Positions 23,585 through 33,367 of a stretch of DNA of 64,000 nucleotides are shown piece after piece. The notes beneath the pieces were generated by a model. It saw only the letters and a list, made by a program, of their open reading frames with translations, made no database searches and was not told the DNA's origin. Source of the stretch: Thalassobacterium sedimentorum (GTDB lineage Bacteria > Verrucomicrobiota > Verrucomicrobiia > Opitutales > Coraliomargaritaceae); NCBI RefSeq assembly GCF_031127905.1, contig NZ_JARXIC010000008.1:1-64000 (forward strand), in the 5' to 3' direction. A program made the position numbers and the translations under genes. Numbering within the stretch: the first letter of the stretch is position 1; each line of letters begins with the position of its first letter.

Positions 23585-25864
23585 ATGAAATTAGCTTCCA
23601 TCTTAGCCATCGCATTAATGATTACCTCCGTCGGGATCACCGACGCAGCCCCCGTAGAACCCGTATGGTTCCCAGCAGCGCCAGGCGGCGGTGGGTGCTT
23701 TAGAGGGCCAGAAATTTCACCGCACGACTCCAACGTAATTTTGTGTGGAAACGACATGGGAGGTGCTTTCAGAACAGGCAATGACGGGGAAAACTGGGAG
23801 CTCCTACCGTTTGATCAAATACGCAGCGTCTTCACGTCTGGCCGTTATCCACATAACTCATGGTGCTTTCATCCGAGCATTGCCGGTCGTGTTTTTGTCG
23901 GCACAAACAATGGGTTTCGTCGATCAGATGATTCAGGAAAAACCTGGAGCAAAATCCCGCCAATCCTCCCCGATAGTGATCAGGCGCCACGTGTGATCCA
24001 ATTTGATACAAAGACACCGGAGATCGGCTATTTGGTTTTCCGCGGCGAACGCCCCATTAACCGAGTCGCCATTTACAAAACAACTGACAGCGGTAACAGT
24101 TGGAACCCACTATCAAGCTATCAACTAGATAATTGGGAAGACATTGTTAACCTCGGCATTACTTACGACGGTCGACAAAGAATCTTAACCCTAGCAACCG
24201 AAACAAATTTAATCCATAGTCACGACGAAGGTCAAACTTGGCAACCAGCCATCAACGGGCTGAATCTACCTCAAAAAGGACTTAAAATCTACGATTTGGC
24301 TCCAGCGGGGCAGCGCCTCTACCTCACAATCCACTCGGACACAGATGCAACAGGGATTTACCGCTCTGACGATCATGCAGCGAATTGGAGTCCGATCAGC
24401 GGCAACGGCTTATATACAAAACCAGAAGAGACATATCAATATCAGCGCTTAGCAACCAGCGACCGATTCCCAGATCATATCTACGTCACGTTCAATGGCC
24501 CACGATCACCTGAACCGATCGAAGGCGCGCCGCACTCCAATGTATTCTACAGCACGGATGGTGGTGAGAACTGGCAACCAATACTCTTTCAACATCCAAA
24601 TATGGATGGTTATAATATTACAAACCGGACATGGGGCACCGGAGAATGGGGATGGGCGGTTGCACCTTTCGGCATTGATATGGATCCAAATGATCCTGAG
24701 CACGTAATCGTCACGACCATCACCAGCGTCTTCTTGAGTAATGATGCGGGCCGCACTTGGGCACAAGTGCAGGCAGAAGAAGGCAGTGTTGAATCACAAC
24801 CTACCGGAGGCATGATGATGTTCAGTGTGTGGAACTACTATTTTAATCCACATAATCACAATAATCATGTTTTAGCCTCAACTGATTTTGCCGGATGGCA
24901 AAGTCGCGACTCAGGTCAGACTTGGAGCTATGAGTATAAAGGCAACCCATGGCATCATAATATTTATGCCATGGCATTCTCGCTAAATGATCCTCAGAAA
25001 CGCTGGGCAGCATCCTCCAAAACGCATGACATACCGACATGGAGATATCAGGAGGGGATGGGCACTTATAACGGTGGCATCGCATTTTCTGAAGACAATG
25101 GAAAAACGTGGTCCGGAATTCCGTCATCAGCAGGACTCCCCCATTTTTCGGTCACCGACATATGGCTCGATCCAATCCACTCAAATGCAGAAAATGAAGT
25201 CCTATGGGCGGCCGTTCCTGGCCACGGGGCTTATCGCTCCGGTGACAGTGGACAGACCTGGGAAAAACGCATCAATGGTATCGACGAAGCAAACCTTCAG
25301 GTCCTGCGGATTTCAGGTGGACCAGAGGGCACGATATACGCAATGACTACAATCAACGCAACCGGTGAGCAACGCATCGGAGGCAAACTTTATAGTAGTG
25401 ATAATGAGGGCCAAAGCTGGCACGAATTGCTCAGCATCCCCTATGTTCCGTTTTTAACTAATTTCACCATAGATCCAAGCGACTCCAACACTCTGTATGT
25501 CTGTGCTGCTCAAAAAACACAGAGCCCGCACTCAAAGAATGGTGGCATATGGAAAAGCACAGACAAGGGGCAGACATGGACCAAGATCCATGACAAACCG
25601 ACTTTCATGCTGGCGGTCCATCCGGAAAAGCCAAACGAGTTACTCATGGTGTCCTGGGAATTTATGGGCGATGGTATCCATCATAGTAGCGACGGAGGTC
25701 ATACCTGGGAAAAGATCCGCAACTATCCCTTCTGGCGAGCACTTCAAATCATTTTTGATCCAATGAATGCAGACATCGTCTACGTCACAAACTTTGGCGG
25801 GGGCGTCTATAAAGCCAATTGCTCCGAACTATGGTCCACTTCTGACAAGCTACAACAGCCCTAA
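23585..25864 (+). CDS. Secreted Asp-box (BNR) beta-propeller protein, GH74/VPS10-like
   Basis: This is a 759-residue protein from the ATG at 23585. The longer ORF from 23507 would cover the operator and has no signal peptide, so I reject that start. Residues 1-22 (MKLASILAIALMITSVGITDA) form a signal peptide. The rest holds about eleven Asp-boxes of the S-x-D-x-G-x-(T/S)-W type (for example SDDSGKTW, SRDSGQTW, SSDGGHTW), typical of a double seven-bladed propeller as in GH74 and Vps10 proteins. A GNDMGGAFR stretch near the start resembles the TD(I/V)GG of GH74, where the aspartate is catalytic; the parallel is an inference. It is followed 14 bp on by the CBM9-like gene. It is paralogous to the propeller at 42260-45505, and probably binds or cuts the polysaccharide outside the cytoplasm. 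Confidence 0.8.
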   Translation: MKLASILAIALMITSVGITDAAPVEPVWFPAAPGGGGCFRGPEISPHDSNVILCGNDMGGAFRTGNDGENWELLPFDQIRSVFTSGRYPHNSWCFHPSIAGRVFVGTNNGFRRSDDSGKTWSKIPPILPDSDQAPRVIQFDTKTPEIGYLVFRGERPINRVAIYKTTDSGNSWNPLSSYQLDNWEDIVNLGITYDGRQRILTLATETNLIHSHDEGQTWQPAINGLNLPQKGLKIYDLAPAGQRLYLTIHSDTDATGIYRSDDHAANWSPISGNGLYTKPEETYQYQRLATSDRFPDHIYVTFNGPRSPEPIEGAPHSNVFYSTDGGENWQPILFQHPNMDGYNITNRTWGTGEWGWAVAPFGIDMDPNDPEHVIVTTITSVFLSNDAGRTWAQVQAEEGSVESQPTGGMMMFSVWNYYFNPHNHNNHVLASTDFAGWQSRDSGQTWSYEYKGNPWHHNIYAMAFSLNDPQKRWAASSKTHDIPTWRYQEGMGTYNGGIAFSEDNGKTWSGIPSSAGLPHFSVTDIWLDPIHSNAENEVLWAAVPGHGAYRSGDSGQTWEKRINGIDEANLQVLRISGGPEGTIYAMTTINATGEQRIGGKLYSSDNEGQSWHELLSIPYVPFLTNFTIDPSDSNTLYVCAAQKTQSPHSKNGGIWKSTDKGQTWTKIHDKPTFMLAVHPEKPNELLMVSWEFMGDGIHHSSDGGHTWEKIRNYPFWRALQIIFDPMNADIVYVTNFGGGVYKANCSELWSTSDKLQQP

Positions 25865-25878
25865 TTCAGACAAATCTA

Positions 25879-26592
25879 ATGACACGACAAAATACACCGA
25901 CACTCGTATCAGCCCTACTGATCGTAACCTGTAGCATCTGGGGCACAGGTTGCCAATCGACGGATATGTCAATCCGGTCTCAAAGTAAGACACCGGTTCT
26001 CGACTTGAGACAGGATCCCCCTGCCCTCGTGGAACTTTTCGACCACTGGAATCAATCATCTGATTTTTTAGAGCCAACAATCATCAAAGTTCGAGCGAAC
26101 TCAGAATACCTATGGATTGACTACTACGCCAGCGACCGGTCCATCGAATCCACTCACACGGATCGAGACTCCGAAACTTTTCGCGACGATTGCGTCGAAA
26201 TCTTCATCGCAGCCCCCGAAGCCCACCCATCGACCGCTATCGGAATTGAAATGAACACGAATGGTGCAATCAGCGACTATCGTTACACCGAGCGAAATCG
26301 ATTCGACCATAGTCTAGACCTTAAAGGCGTGCAAAACACTTGCAGCCCAATCGAAGCTTTCCCTGAAAATATTTCACTGAAGGGCCCCGGCTACAATCAC
26401 TCCATACGCCTACAGCTTTCGGAAATTTACGAAACTCTCCAGGTTTCAAAAAATGAGAAGTGGCTGCGAATCAATTTTGCACGTTGGAATACTACAGGGA
26501 AAAAGCGCACCTTCACCATTTGGTCAGACTCAGATCAATACCGTCCACACCCGCATAATACAAAGCGCTACGGCTGGATCAGGCTCCCATAA
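25879..26592 (+). CDS. CBM9/DOMON-like lipoprotein
   Basis: The protein has 237 residues. It begins with a charged segment, a hydrophobic stretch and WGTGCQ, so Cys25 is a probable lipobox cysteine (the -3 residue is not the usual leucine). The mature part shows LWIDYYASD, then DDCVEIFI and later IGIEMNTNGAISDYRY. This is the strand pattern of the carbohydrate-binding module 9-like/DOMON family, which binds sugar ends or haem. It starts 14 bp after the first propeller gene and 44 bp before the symporter gene, so the three are probably one operon. It would be anchored in a membrane facing the periplasm and could hand oligosaccharides on to the transporter (inference). Confidence 0.68.
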   Translation: MTRQNTPTLVSALLIVTCSIWGTGCQSTDMSIRSQSKTPVLDLRQDPPALVELFDHWNQSSDFLEPTIIKVRANSEYLWIDYYASDRSIESTHTDRDSETFRDDCVEIFIAAPEAHPSTAIGIEMNTNGAISDYRYTERNRFDHSLDLKGVQNTCSPIEAFPENISLKGPGYNHSIRLQLSEIYETLQVSKNEKWLRINFARWNTTGKKRTFTIWSDSDQYRPHPHNTKRYGWIRLP

Positions 26593-26636
26593 TCCGGCCT
26601 CCCAAAAGCCCGAAGACATCTCCTCTTCAACAAAGT

Positions 26637-28631
26637 ATGCACCTCATCGATTGGATCCTAGTCGCTGCAGTCCTAATACTCGTCTTTAGTATCGGAGCAC
26701 TCACTCAACGTTATATGCGAAGCGTCGCTGACTTCATGTCCGGTGGACGCGTCGCTGGCCGCTACCTACTCGCGGTATCCAAAGGTGAGATGATGGCTGG
26801 CGCAGTCGTCTTTGCCGCACTATTTGAAATCGTAGCCAGAGCGGGTTTCACTTGGACATGGTGGAGCTGGATCAACATTCCCGTCTCTTTGTTTGTCGCT
26901 GTGACAGGATTTGTCATCTATCGCTACCGCGAAACACGTGCGATGACGCTGGCTCAGTTTTTCGAGATCCGCTACAGTAAAAAATTCCGCGTCTTTACCG
27001 GCATCCTTGGGTTCTGCGCAGGCATCGTAAATTTTGGGATCATCCCGGTTATTGGCGCTCGTTTCATCACTTCTTTCGTGGGCCTGCCTCCGGTCGTTGA
27101 GCTCTTTGGCTTGGAAATCGGCACTCATTTATTAGTCATGGCCGTGCTTCTTTCGACCACCCTATTCCTAACTTTGGTCGGAGGACAAATTACTGTGATG
27201 GTGACCGATTGCATCGAAGGCATACTATCGCAAATGCTCTACCTCATCATCATCTTTGCTCTGCTTTGGATGTTTGACTGGTCACAAATTATGGAAGCGA
27301 TCGGCGACCGACCTCCAGGCGAATCCATGATCAACCCATTTGATTCCCTTAAAGTGCAGGACTTCAACCTGTGGTATGTTCTGATGGCCGCCTTTGTCAG
27401 CGTCTACGGCACGATGGCGTGGCAAAACCAAAGTGCTTACAACTCATCCGGCCTAACTCCTCACGAAAACAGAATGGGTAACATCCTCGGACGCTGGCGT
27501 GAATTTGGCAAGCAGGCCCTAGTATTCCTGCTTACGATGTGCGCGCTAACCTTCCTCATGCACCCAGATTTTGCGAGCGAGGCCCTCCAAGTTCAGAATG
27601 AATTGTCAATGATTCCCGGTGAAAAAGCACAGGATCAGATGCGTATTCCTATGGCAGTTTCACATATGCTACCAATTGGCATTAAAGGGGCATTCTGCGC
27701 GGTGCTGATCATGGGCATATTCGGGGGCGATTCGACTCACTTACACTCGTGGGGCAGCTTATTTGTGCAGGATGTGCTGGTGCCTCTACGCAAGAAGCCA
27801 TTTAGCCCCAAAGATCACATCAAAACCCTGCGCCGTTCGATTTTGGGCGTTGCTGTATTCGTCTTCATTTTCGGCGCATGCTTCCCTCAGACAGAGTTCA
27901 TCGCGATGTGGTGGGCAATCACAATGGCCATCTACGTCGGAGGTGCCGGCGCGGTCATCATCGGAGGCCTATACTGGAAGAAAGGAACTACCGAGGGTGC
28001 GTGGGCCGCACTCTTAACAGGATCCGGTCTGGCTGTTGGCGGTATCATCGCGCGCCTGTTCTTAAAGGATGCTTTCCCTCTGAATGGGATGCAAGTCTCA
28101 TTCTTTTCAAGCCTGATCGCTGTTGCGCTCTACATCATTGTCTCGCTACTGACTTGCAAAGAAGACTTCAACATGGAGCGCATGTTGCATCGCGGTAAAT
28201 ACGAAAAGATTTTGGAAGCCACTGGCGACACAACCCTACAACATCAGGAATTTGCTAAGAAAGGGATCCTCGCACGCATCCTGAACTTCAATGAGCACTT
28301 CACCAAAGGGGATAAGTGGATTACTACCGGCTTATTCGCCTGGAGTATGATGTGGTTCACGATTTTCATTATCGGGTCGCTCTGGAACTTGATCGCGCCA
28401 TGGCCCAATGAAGTATGGAAAACATTCTGGCACATTACCGGCATCGGCATCCCGGTCTTCATGTCATTCGTCACAGCCATCTGGTTTACATGGGGAGGGA
28501 CACGCGACATCATTGCCCTTTTCCGTAGGCTCAAAGTTGAGAATGTAAATGATTTGGATAACGGCACGGTTGTCGGACACCAAAACCTGGACGAAGCCAT
28601 ATCCCAAACCGACATCAGCCCAAAGAGTTAA
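26637..28631 (+). CDS. Sodium:solute symporter (SSS family)
   Basis: This 664-residue integral membrane protein has about thirteen to fourteen hydrophobic segments. The N-terminal segment is followed by the RSVADFMSGGRVAGRYLLA motif typical of SSS proteins. Later come the conserved VARAGF.. loop, FFEIRYSKKFR and a long cytoplasmic tail after about residue 510. SSS transporters bring in sugars, sialic acids, amino acids or vitamins with sodium. Given the neighbours (CBM9-like lipoprotein, propeller, GH42, sulfatases) the cargo is probably a sugar or oligosaccharide, but the sequence does not show which. It is the third gene of the 23585-28631 run. Confidence 0.88.
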   Translation: MHLIDWILVAAVLILVFSIGALTQRYMRSVADFMSGGRVAGRYLLAVSKGEMMAGAVVFAALFEIVARAGFTWTWWSWINIPVSLFVAVTGFVIYRYRETRAMTLAQFFEIRYSKKFRVFTGILGFCAGIVNFGIIPVIGARFITSFVGLPPVVELFGLEIGTHLLVMAVLLSTTLFLTLVGGQITVMVTDCIEGILSQMLYLIIIFALLWMFDWSQIMEAIGDRPPGESMINPFDSLKVQDFNLWYVLMAAFVSVYGTMAWQNQSAYNSSGLTPHENRMGNILGRWREFGKQALVFLLTMCALTFLMHPDFASEALQVQNELSMIPGEKAQDQMRIPMAVSHMLPIGIKGAFCAVLIMGIFGGDSTHLHSWGSLFVQDVLVPLRKKPFSPKDHIKTLRRSILGVAVFVFIFGACFPQTEFIAMWWAITMAIYVGGAGAVIIGGLYWKKGTTEGAWAALLTGSGLAVGGIIARLFLKDAFPLNGMQVSFFSSLIAVALYIIVSLLTCKEDFNMERMLHRGKYEKILEATGDTTLQHQEFAKKGILARILNFNEHFTKGDKWITTGLFAWSMMWFTIFIIGSLWNLIAPWPNEVWKTFWHITGIGIPVFMSFVTAIWFTWGGTRDIIALFRRLKVENVNDLDNGTVVGHQNLDEAISQTDISPKS

Positions 28632-28678
28632 TTCTAAGATAAATTAGTATAATAGATTTTAAAATAGCCTTGCTCTAA

Positions 28679-28693
28679 ATTAAATTGTTTTAC
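28679..28693. promoter_or_regulatory. Putative LacI-type operator, site 2
   Basis: ATTAAATTGTTTTAC matches site 1 at 13 of 15 positions. It lies 53 bp before the PEP-CTERM gene in the 115-bp gap after the symporter gene. It would give this gene its own promoter under the same regulator. Confidence 0.55.
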
Positions 28694-28746
28694 ATTTTTG
28701 CGGAAAATTTATTAACTGCAACTATAACCCAAAATAAATATATCCC

Positions 28747-29382
28747 ATGAAAAAATTACTCCTATTGTCCCTTGGCAGCATTTGCGCCGCCTCAATGCTT
28801 CAAGCTCAGTTTACCATTACCGACAGCGTCGAAAACAATGATGGCTGGGAAATATTAACCGGTGGTGGATTCTCGACTGGAGTTAGCGGCCTAGCACCCA
28901 CTGATGGAAGCACCTTCTTTTACGCGCGGACAGGCGGAAGTGGGAATCGTGGTGCAGCTAAATACTTCAGCGAAACTTTTATTGAAGGCGAATATACAAT
29001 CAGTGCAGACATCGGCCACCAAGAGGCATGGACTTTCTCCGAACCAGGCTTGTTATTAATGGCGGACACCAACAATGATGGTCTGTACCAATACAGCGAA
29101 CGAATCTTAGACGGTAGAACTGCCATATCGAATCCAACTCCCGTCGAAGGATCGTGGGAAACATGGACCATCTCCTACACCATTAATTCGTCCACTCAGA
29201 CAGCAAATGGCGATTTGGTCTTAGGGCATGAAATTGGCTTTTACGTATTGGACTTGCTGGATAGTGATGGATATGCTTTCGACAATTTGAACATTTCTGT
29301 CATCCCAGAGCCATCCACCACAGCGGCACTTTTAGGTGTCACAGCATTGATCGGAGCATGTGGCATGCGCCGTCGACGTTAA
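28747..29382 (+). CDS. Secreted PEP-CTERM protein with a recurring glycan-region module
   Basis: The protein has 211 residues. Residues 1-20 are a signal peptide ending in LQA. Residues 24-184 form a compact module with DGWEILTGG, SGSGNRGAAKYF-type (GGSGNRGAAKYF), LLLMADTNNDGLY (about 102-114) and DGYAFDNL. The DTNNDG part looks like a calcium-binding loop. Residues 185-211 are a PEP-CTERM sorting tail (VIPEPS, a hydrophobic helix, then RRRR). PEP-CTERM tails are processed by exosortase and send proteins to the envelope or matrix. The same module occurs twice at the front of the second propeller protein (42260-45505). It is probably a glycan-binding module (inference), and I do not recognise a named family. 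Confidence 0.75.
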   Translation: MKKLLLLSLGSICAASMLQAQFTITDSVENNDGWEILTGGGFSTGVSGLAPTDGSTFFYARTGGSGNRGAAKYFSETFIEGEYTISADIGHQEAWTFSEPGLLLMADTNNDGLYQYSERILDGRTAISNPTPVEGSWETWTISYTINSSTQTANGDLVLGHEIGFYVLDLLDSDGYAFDNLNISVIPEPSTTAALLGVTALIGACGMRRRR

Positions 29383-29413
29383 CAGCGTAGCGATCCATTC
29401 ATCGCCTGTTTTA

Positions 29414-29448
29414 AACTCAGCCTTTTGCCAAGGCTGAGTTTTTTTTTT
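29414..29448 (+). terminator. Rho-independent terminator after the PEP-CTERM gene
   Basis: An 11-bp perfect stem (29414-29424 with 29430-29440), a five-base loop and a run of nine or more T residues follow the stop codon by about 32 bp. It ends the PEP-CTERM transcript before the pseudopilin-like gene. Confidence 0.9.
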
Positions 29449-29534
29449 GCGCACTAAGCATAGCCGTTAAGATGAGCGTATCGAGCCCTAAGAACTTTTT
29501 AGATTCACTATTATTAAATGTTCAAATGCTAAAA

Positions 29535-29549
29535 ATTAAACAGTTTAAT
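29535..29549. promoter_or_regulatory. Putative LacI-type operator, site 3
   Basis: ATTAAACAGTTTAAT is a perfect 15-bp palindrome around its central base, 92 bp before the large pseudopilin-type gene and after the terminator. It is the most symmetric of the seven sites. Confidence 0.6.
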
Positions 29550-29641
29550 CATTAGTTAATATATTTTCTTGATCTATGTTGATGATAAAATATACACTAA
29601 AGCTACAGTTTAGTTGATAACCAAAACACAACCATTGCGAC

Positions 29642-32600
29642 ATGAGCGCCCGCCCCATCACACCGCACAGACCATCACACACCAAAGGATTTGCCTTAGT
29701 GATTTCCCTTTCCCTGATGGCATTTATTCTATTACTTCTGATTAGCTTATCCACATTCATACATGTAGAGACAAGCGTTAGTAGAACGAATCGGCTGATC
29801 TTATCTGCCCGCCAGAATGCACTTCTGGCATTAAACATTGCAACCGGAGAGCTACAAAGAAATTTGGGGCCCGACCAAAGAATCTCGGCAACAGCAGATA
29901 TATTACAAGGACCCGAAAATGACTTAAGCTTAGGCAACAATATACCCCATCCTCATCTGGTAGGCGTTTGGAGCACCGACACCTGGGAACATGGCTCTGT
30001 GATTAATTACGTTGGACAAAAGCAAAACAACTTCCTGCGCTGGCTGATCTCATACCCCCAAAGCTCCTCTTCTGATTTAGAACAACTCGACTTACCATCC
30101 AGTGATTTCTCAGAGGACCAAGTTACGCTCGTAAACTCCGGCACACTAGGAACATCATCGGCAAACAATCCGCAAAACATCATTCGTGCGCCTCTCGTCG
30201 AGATAGATACATCCGCCGCAGAACGCTATGCATGGGTGGTGATGGACGAAGGTGTGAAAGCGAACATCAGTTTACCAGCCCTGGTCGATACATCCGGTTG
30301 GGGATCGGAACCTATACAATCCATCTCTAAATACGGTTCTCCTTCATCGAGTGGCATCTCAAATATCTCGGCATTAAGCGCATTCGGCCCCAGCGAGGAG
30401 AACAATTCCCTGACACGCATCACAAGTCATGCCAGTGGCTCCCTCGCTTTCAACGAAGCTGGTGGCGACCTCGATGTCTATAAGGGATTGTTTCATGAAT
30501 TGACCACTCATTCCCAATCGGTACTGAGCGATGTGGTGAACGGCGGATTAAAAAAAGATCTCTCTCTTCTTTCCGAGTATACGAACCTTTCAGCCTCCAG
30601 CTTCACTCCTCGTTTTTTGTATAGCCAAGGTAACAGTCAGAGCTACGCCTCCGAGCCGAGCTGGTCATATTTATTAGATTACATGTCCAGCTATCGTAGT
30701 CCAATTCTCTCTCTGAATGGAGACGATGTCCCAAGAATTAACAGCGCCGTCAGCGATTGGACTTTGGACACAAACCAGATGCTTTCGCCTCGCCAATCCT
30801 ATGCCCCGACACCCGCCATTACACGCATACAGATGGTCTTTTCCCTCATAGCGATGCGAACAGGGAATAACAACAGAGAGAGTGCGATACAAAATCTATC
30901 AGGCGATACTTATGAGAAAGGAAAGTTCCGAGTGCTGTTCCTGATTGCATCGCCTGTCGTTACTTTATACAATCCATACAATGTGCCTCTAGATACAAAA
31001 AACCTATATCTTTCGATGAGCGGCATCCCGATCGGCTTCACATTTAAACGTGCCGACCACAGCAACTATGCAAATGTTGTTCCACTATCAAATCGACCGG
31101 TTCCTTTTGATGCATTTACTCTCAATCCAAATAATTCCCCACGTATACAATCCGAAGGAGTTGAATTCGTATTTTCCATTTCAGCCTCGGATGATTCGGA
31201 CGACGATTTCACCCTAGCACCCGGCGAAACCATAGTTATTTCCCCCTTTGCCGACGACAGTAATACGAGTGCAGGCAATCTCTCCAATTGGAAATCAGAT
31301 AAGCAATCAGATTATAATTTAATGCGAGGTCAGCCCGGATACATCGAGGGCGCAGGCCTGATCTACGACTATCTGGTCCCCTCAAACAACAATCCACATG
31401 CAAATTATGACTATGAAAATCAAACTGATACGATCACTCTAACAACTGAAGATGGCACCCTGTCTCTAAGTAATGCACAGCCCAACATTGGAAATGGTGG
31501 CACCGACCTCATTGCCATACTTCCGCACGATGAAATGCAGGTTGATGTGGATTTCGCACAGCCTCACTTTCCGGAAAGCGCAGACAATATACCATTCAAA
31601 ATTGAGCTATATGATGCACATCCATTTGCCGATAGTGTCACAGTAAATCGACTAGGCAGTTACACATTCGATTACGGAGACGACATCAACATTCTTCGTA
31701 CTGCCGCAGAAAAATTCACAACAGATACCTTTCCCATCAACCAAAACCTAGTCTGGGGAAGTGATATTTTCCCAAGAAGCGGCAATCTAGGCAACTACAC
31801 CGTAAGCCAATTAGTCACCACGCCGATCGCGGTGCTTGATATTTTCGCACAGACTACATTGTCCAACAATACCCCAGCACTACCGTGGGCGTTTAGCAAT
31901 CCTACGACTTTAGCAGGTATCAATAAATTCGATAACCTTTCGACATTCAATCAGTCCTACCAGATCACCCTCAGAGCCCCAACCATCCCTTCAGTGGAAA
32001 TTGATTCAGAGAACCATGGATTCTCCTTCACCGGAATCTCTAGTCTCGAAGGGACTAAATTTGGAACGCATTTTGAGCAGCCCCTGCAACCGTTACAGTC
32101 ATTAGCATCACTGCAACATGCCAACCTCGCTTCCAGCGGCTACTTACCCAAAGTCGATTATGTCGTAGGGAACTCACGAACAAATCCTCTGATCTCGACA
32201 GAAAGTACCGTCACATTCAATACTGATTTAAACTACGACTTAGTCGATCACAGTTATTTGTCCAACTACACCCTCTGGGATTCCTACTACCTTTCGACCC
32301 TTGCAACTTATCGCAGTGTGATCGCCCCCTCCGGACCAACACTAGCCTCCAATCTCGACAACTTTCTAAGCGGATCCCCCCTGATAAATCCAAACATTCG
32401 CTTAAACACACAAACGTATGATAACTCGACGATTCGAAGCGAGCTAATGGACGAGAGCGATTCGTTAAGACCAGACGCCTACCAGAAGCTATCGACCTAT
32501 CAATATGTGGATGGAGGATTTAATGTTAACTCCACTTCGGTCAGCGCGTGGAAGGCTTTACTGACATCAGTCAGCTCACAAAGCATCGACTCCCCGCCTC

Positions 32601-33319
32601 TGGTTCAGGAAATCAACGACGCAGATTATGATATTTCATATACCACCGCGAATCGCTACACTTACTCAAGATACAGAGTCACCAATCATAATAACTCTTT
32701 CGACGCTGATGCCACAAATACAGCACCGTCAACTACTCGCTCTTCCCCAGCAGCTCATGCCGCTTGGCAAGGCTACCGAGATCTGACTGAAGCTCAAGTC
32801 GATGCATTGGCACAGAATATTGTCAATGAAGTCAAAGCACGAGGTCCGTTCCTTTCTCTTTCGGAATTCATAAACCGCAAACTCGGATCGGATGCCTCCG
32901 ATATGCGAAATAAAATGGGCGCGATCGAGAGTGCGATTACACAAACAGATATAAATGATACCTTGAAAGCAGATATGGGTGTCGATATTGATATCAGTTC
33001 ACTTAGCCTCCCAAACCTGTCCTACACGACTGAAAATACTGCAACAGGGATTCCAGGCTTTCTGTCACAAGCGGATATACTTCAACAGATTGGCCAAAAA
33101 ATATCTGCTCGCTCTGACACATTTCGCATCCGCGTTTACGGTGATACAGTTAATCCTCTCACCGGAGAGACCTATCGAGCTTATTGCGAGGCCATCGTTC
33201 AACGCACTCCTGATTACGTGGATCCGAACCTGGAACCTTGGGATCCTCCAAGCCCAAACGACCTCGGCCGGCGTTTTACGATTCAGAGTCTTCGTTGGCT
33301 AAATGAAGATGACATTTGA
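29642..33319 (+). CDS. Large pseudopilin-type protein (Verru_Chthon cassette protein A-like)
   Basis: The protein has 1225 residues. After a short charged leader with KGFALVISLSLMAFILLLLISLS comes one membrane helix, the form of the PilX/GspK-type prepilin N terminus, with probable cleavage after the glycine of KGF. The long extracytoplasmic part is rich in Ser, Asn and Asp. Near residue 1060 there is an LTEAQVDALAQNIVNEVKARGPFLSLSEF region, which I know from 'Verru_Chthon cassette protein A', and the protein ends in SLRWLNEDDI as those proteins often do. Such cassettes are thought to form a pilus- or secretion-like structure in Verrucomicrobiota. A small unknown secreted protein follows 48 bp on. 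The upstream operator ties it to the glycan regulon. The family call is from memory and should be tested. Confidence 0.7.
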   Translation: MSARPITPHRPSHTKGFALVISLSLMAFILLLLISLSTFIHVETSVSRTNRLILSARQNALLALNIATGELQRNLGPDQRISATADILQGPENDLSLGNNIPHPHLVGVWSTDTWEHGSVINYVGQKQNNFLRWLISYPQSSSSDLEQLDLPSSDFSEDQVTLVNSGTLGTSSANNPQNIIRAPLVEIDTSAAERYAWVVMDEGVKANISLPALVDTSGWGSEPIQSISKYGSPSSSGISNISALSAFGPSEENNSLTRITSHASGSLAFNEAGGDLDVYKGLFHELTTHSQSVLSDVVNGGLKKDLSLLSEYTNLSASSFTPRFLYSQGNSQSYASEPSWSYLLDYMSSYRSPILSLNGDDVPRINSAVSDWTLDTNQMLSPRQSYAPTPAITRIQMVFSLIAMRTGNNNRESAIQNLSGDTYEKGKFRVLFLIASPVVTLYNPYNVPLDTKNLYLSMSGIPIGFTFKRADHSNYANVVPLSNRPVPFDAFTLNPNNSPRIQSEGVEFVFSISASDDSDDDFTLAPGETIVISPFADDSNTSAGNLSNWKSDKQSDYNLMRGQPGYIEGAGLIYDYLVPSNNNPHANYDYENQTDTITLTTEDGTLSLSNAQPNIGNGGTDLIAILPHDEMQVDVDFAQPHFPESADNIPFKIELYDAHPFADSVTVNRLGSYTFDYGDDINILRTAAEKFTTDTFPINQNLVWGSDIFPRSGNLGNYTVSQLVTTPIAVLDIFAQTTLSNNTPALPWAFSNPTTLAGINKFDNLSTFNQSYQITLRAPTIPSVEIDSENHGFSFTGISSLEGTKFGTHFEQPLQPLQSLASLQHANLASSGYLPKVDYVVGNSRTNPLISTESTVTFNTDLNYDLVDHSYLSNYTLWDSYYLSTLATYRSVIAPSGPTLASNLDNFLSGSPLINPNIRLNTQTYDNSTIRSELMDESDSLRPDAYQKLSTYQYVDGGFNVNSTSVSAWKALLTSVSSQSIDSPPLVQEINDADYDISYTTANRYTYSRYRVTNHNNSFDADATNTAPSTTRSSPAAHAAWQGYRDLTEAQVDALAQNIVNEVKARGPFLSLSEFINRKLGSDASDMRNKMGAIESAITQTDINDTLKADMGVDIDISSLSLPNLSYTTENTATGIPGFLSQADILQQIGQKISARSDTFRIRVYGDTVNPLTGETYRAYCEAIVQRTPDYVDPNLEPWDPPSPNDLGRRFTIQSLRWLNEDDI

Positions 33320-33367
33320 TTCTATCCTACATCAATTACCCTCCCAAATTGAGCCTCTCATAAGCGA

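Noticed and set aside
29601-29615. CTACAGTTTAGTTG before the large pseudopilin-type gene as a second operator
   Set aside because: Only a partial half-site matches, and a perfect palindrome already lies at 29535.
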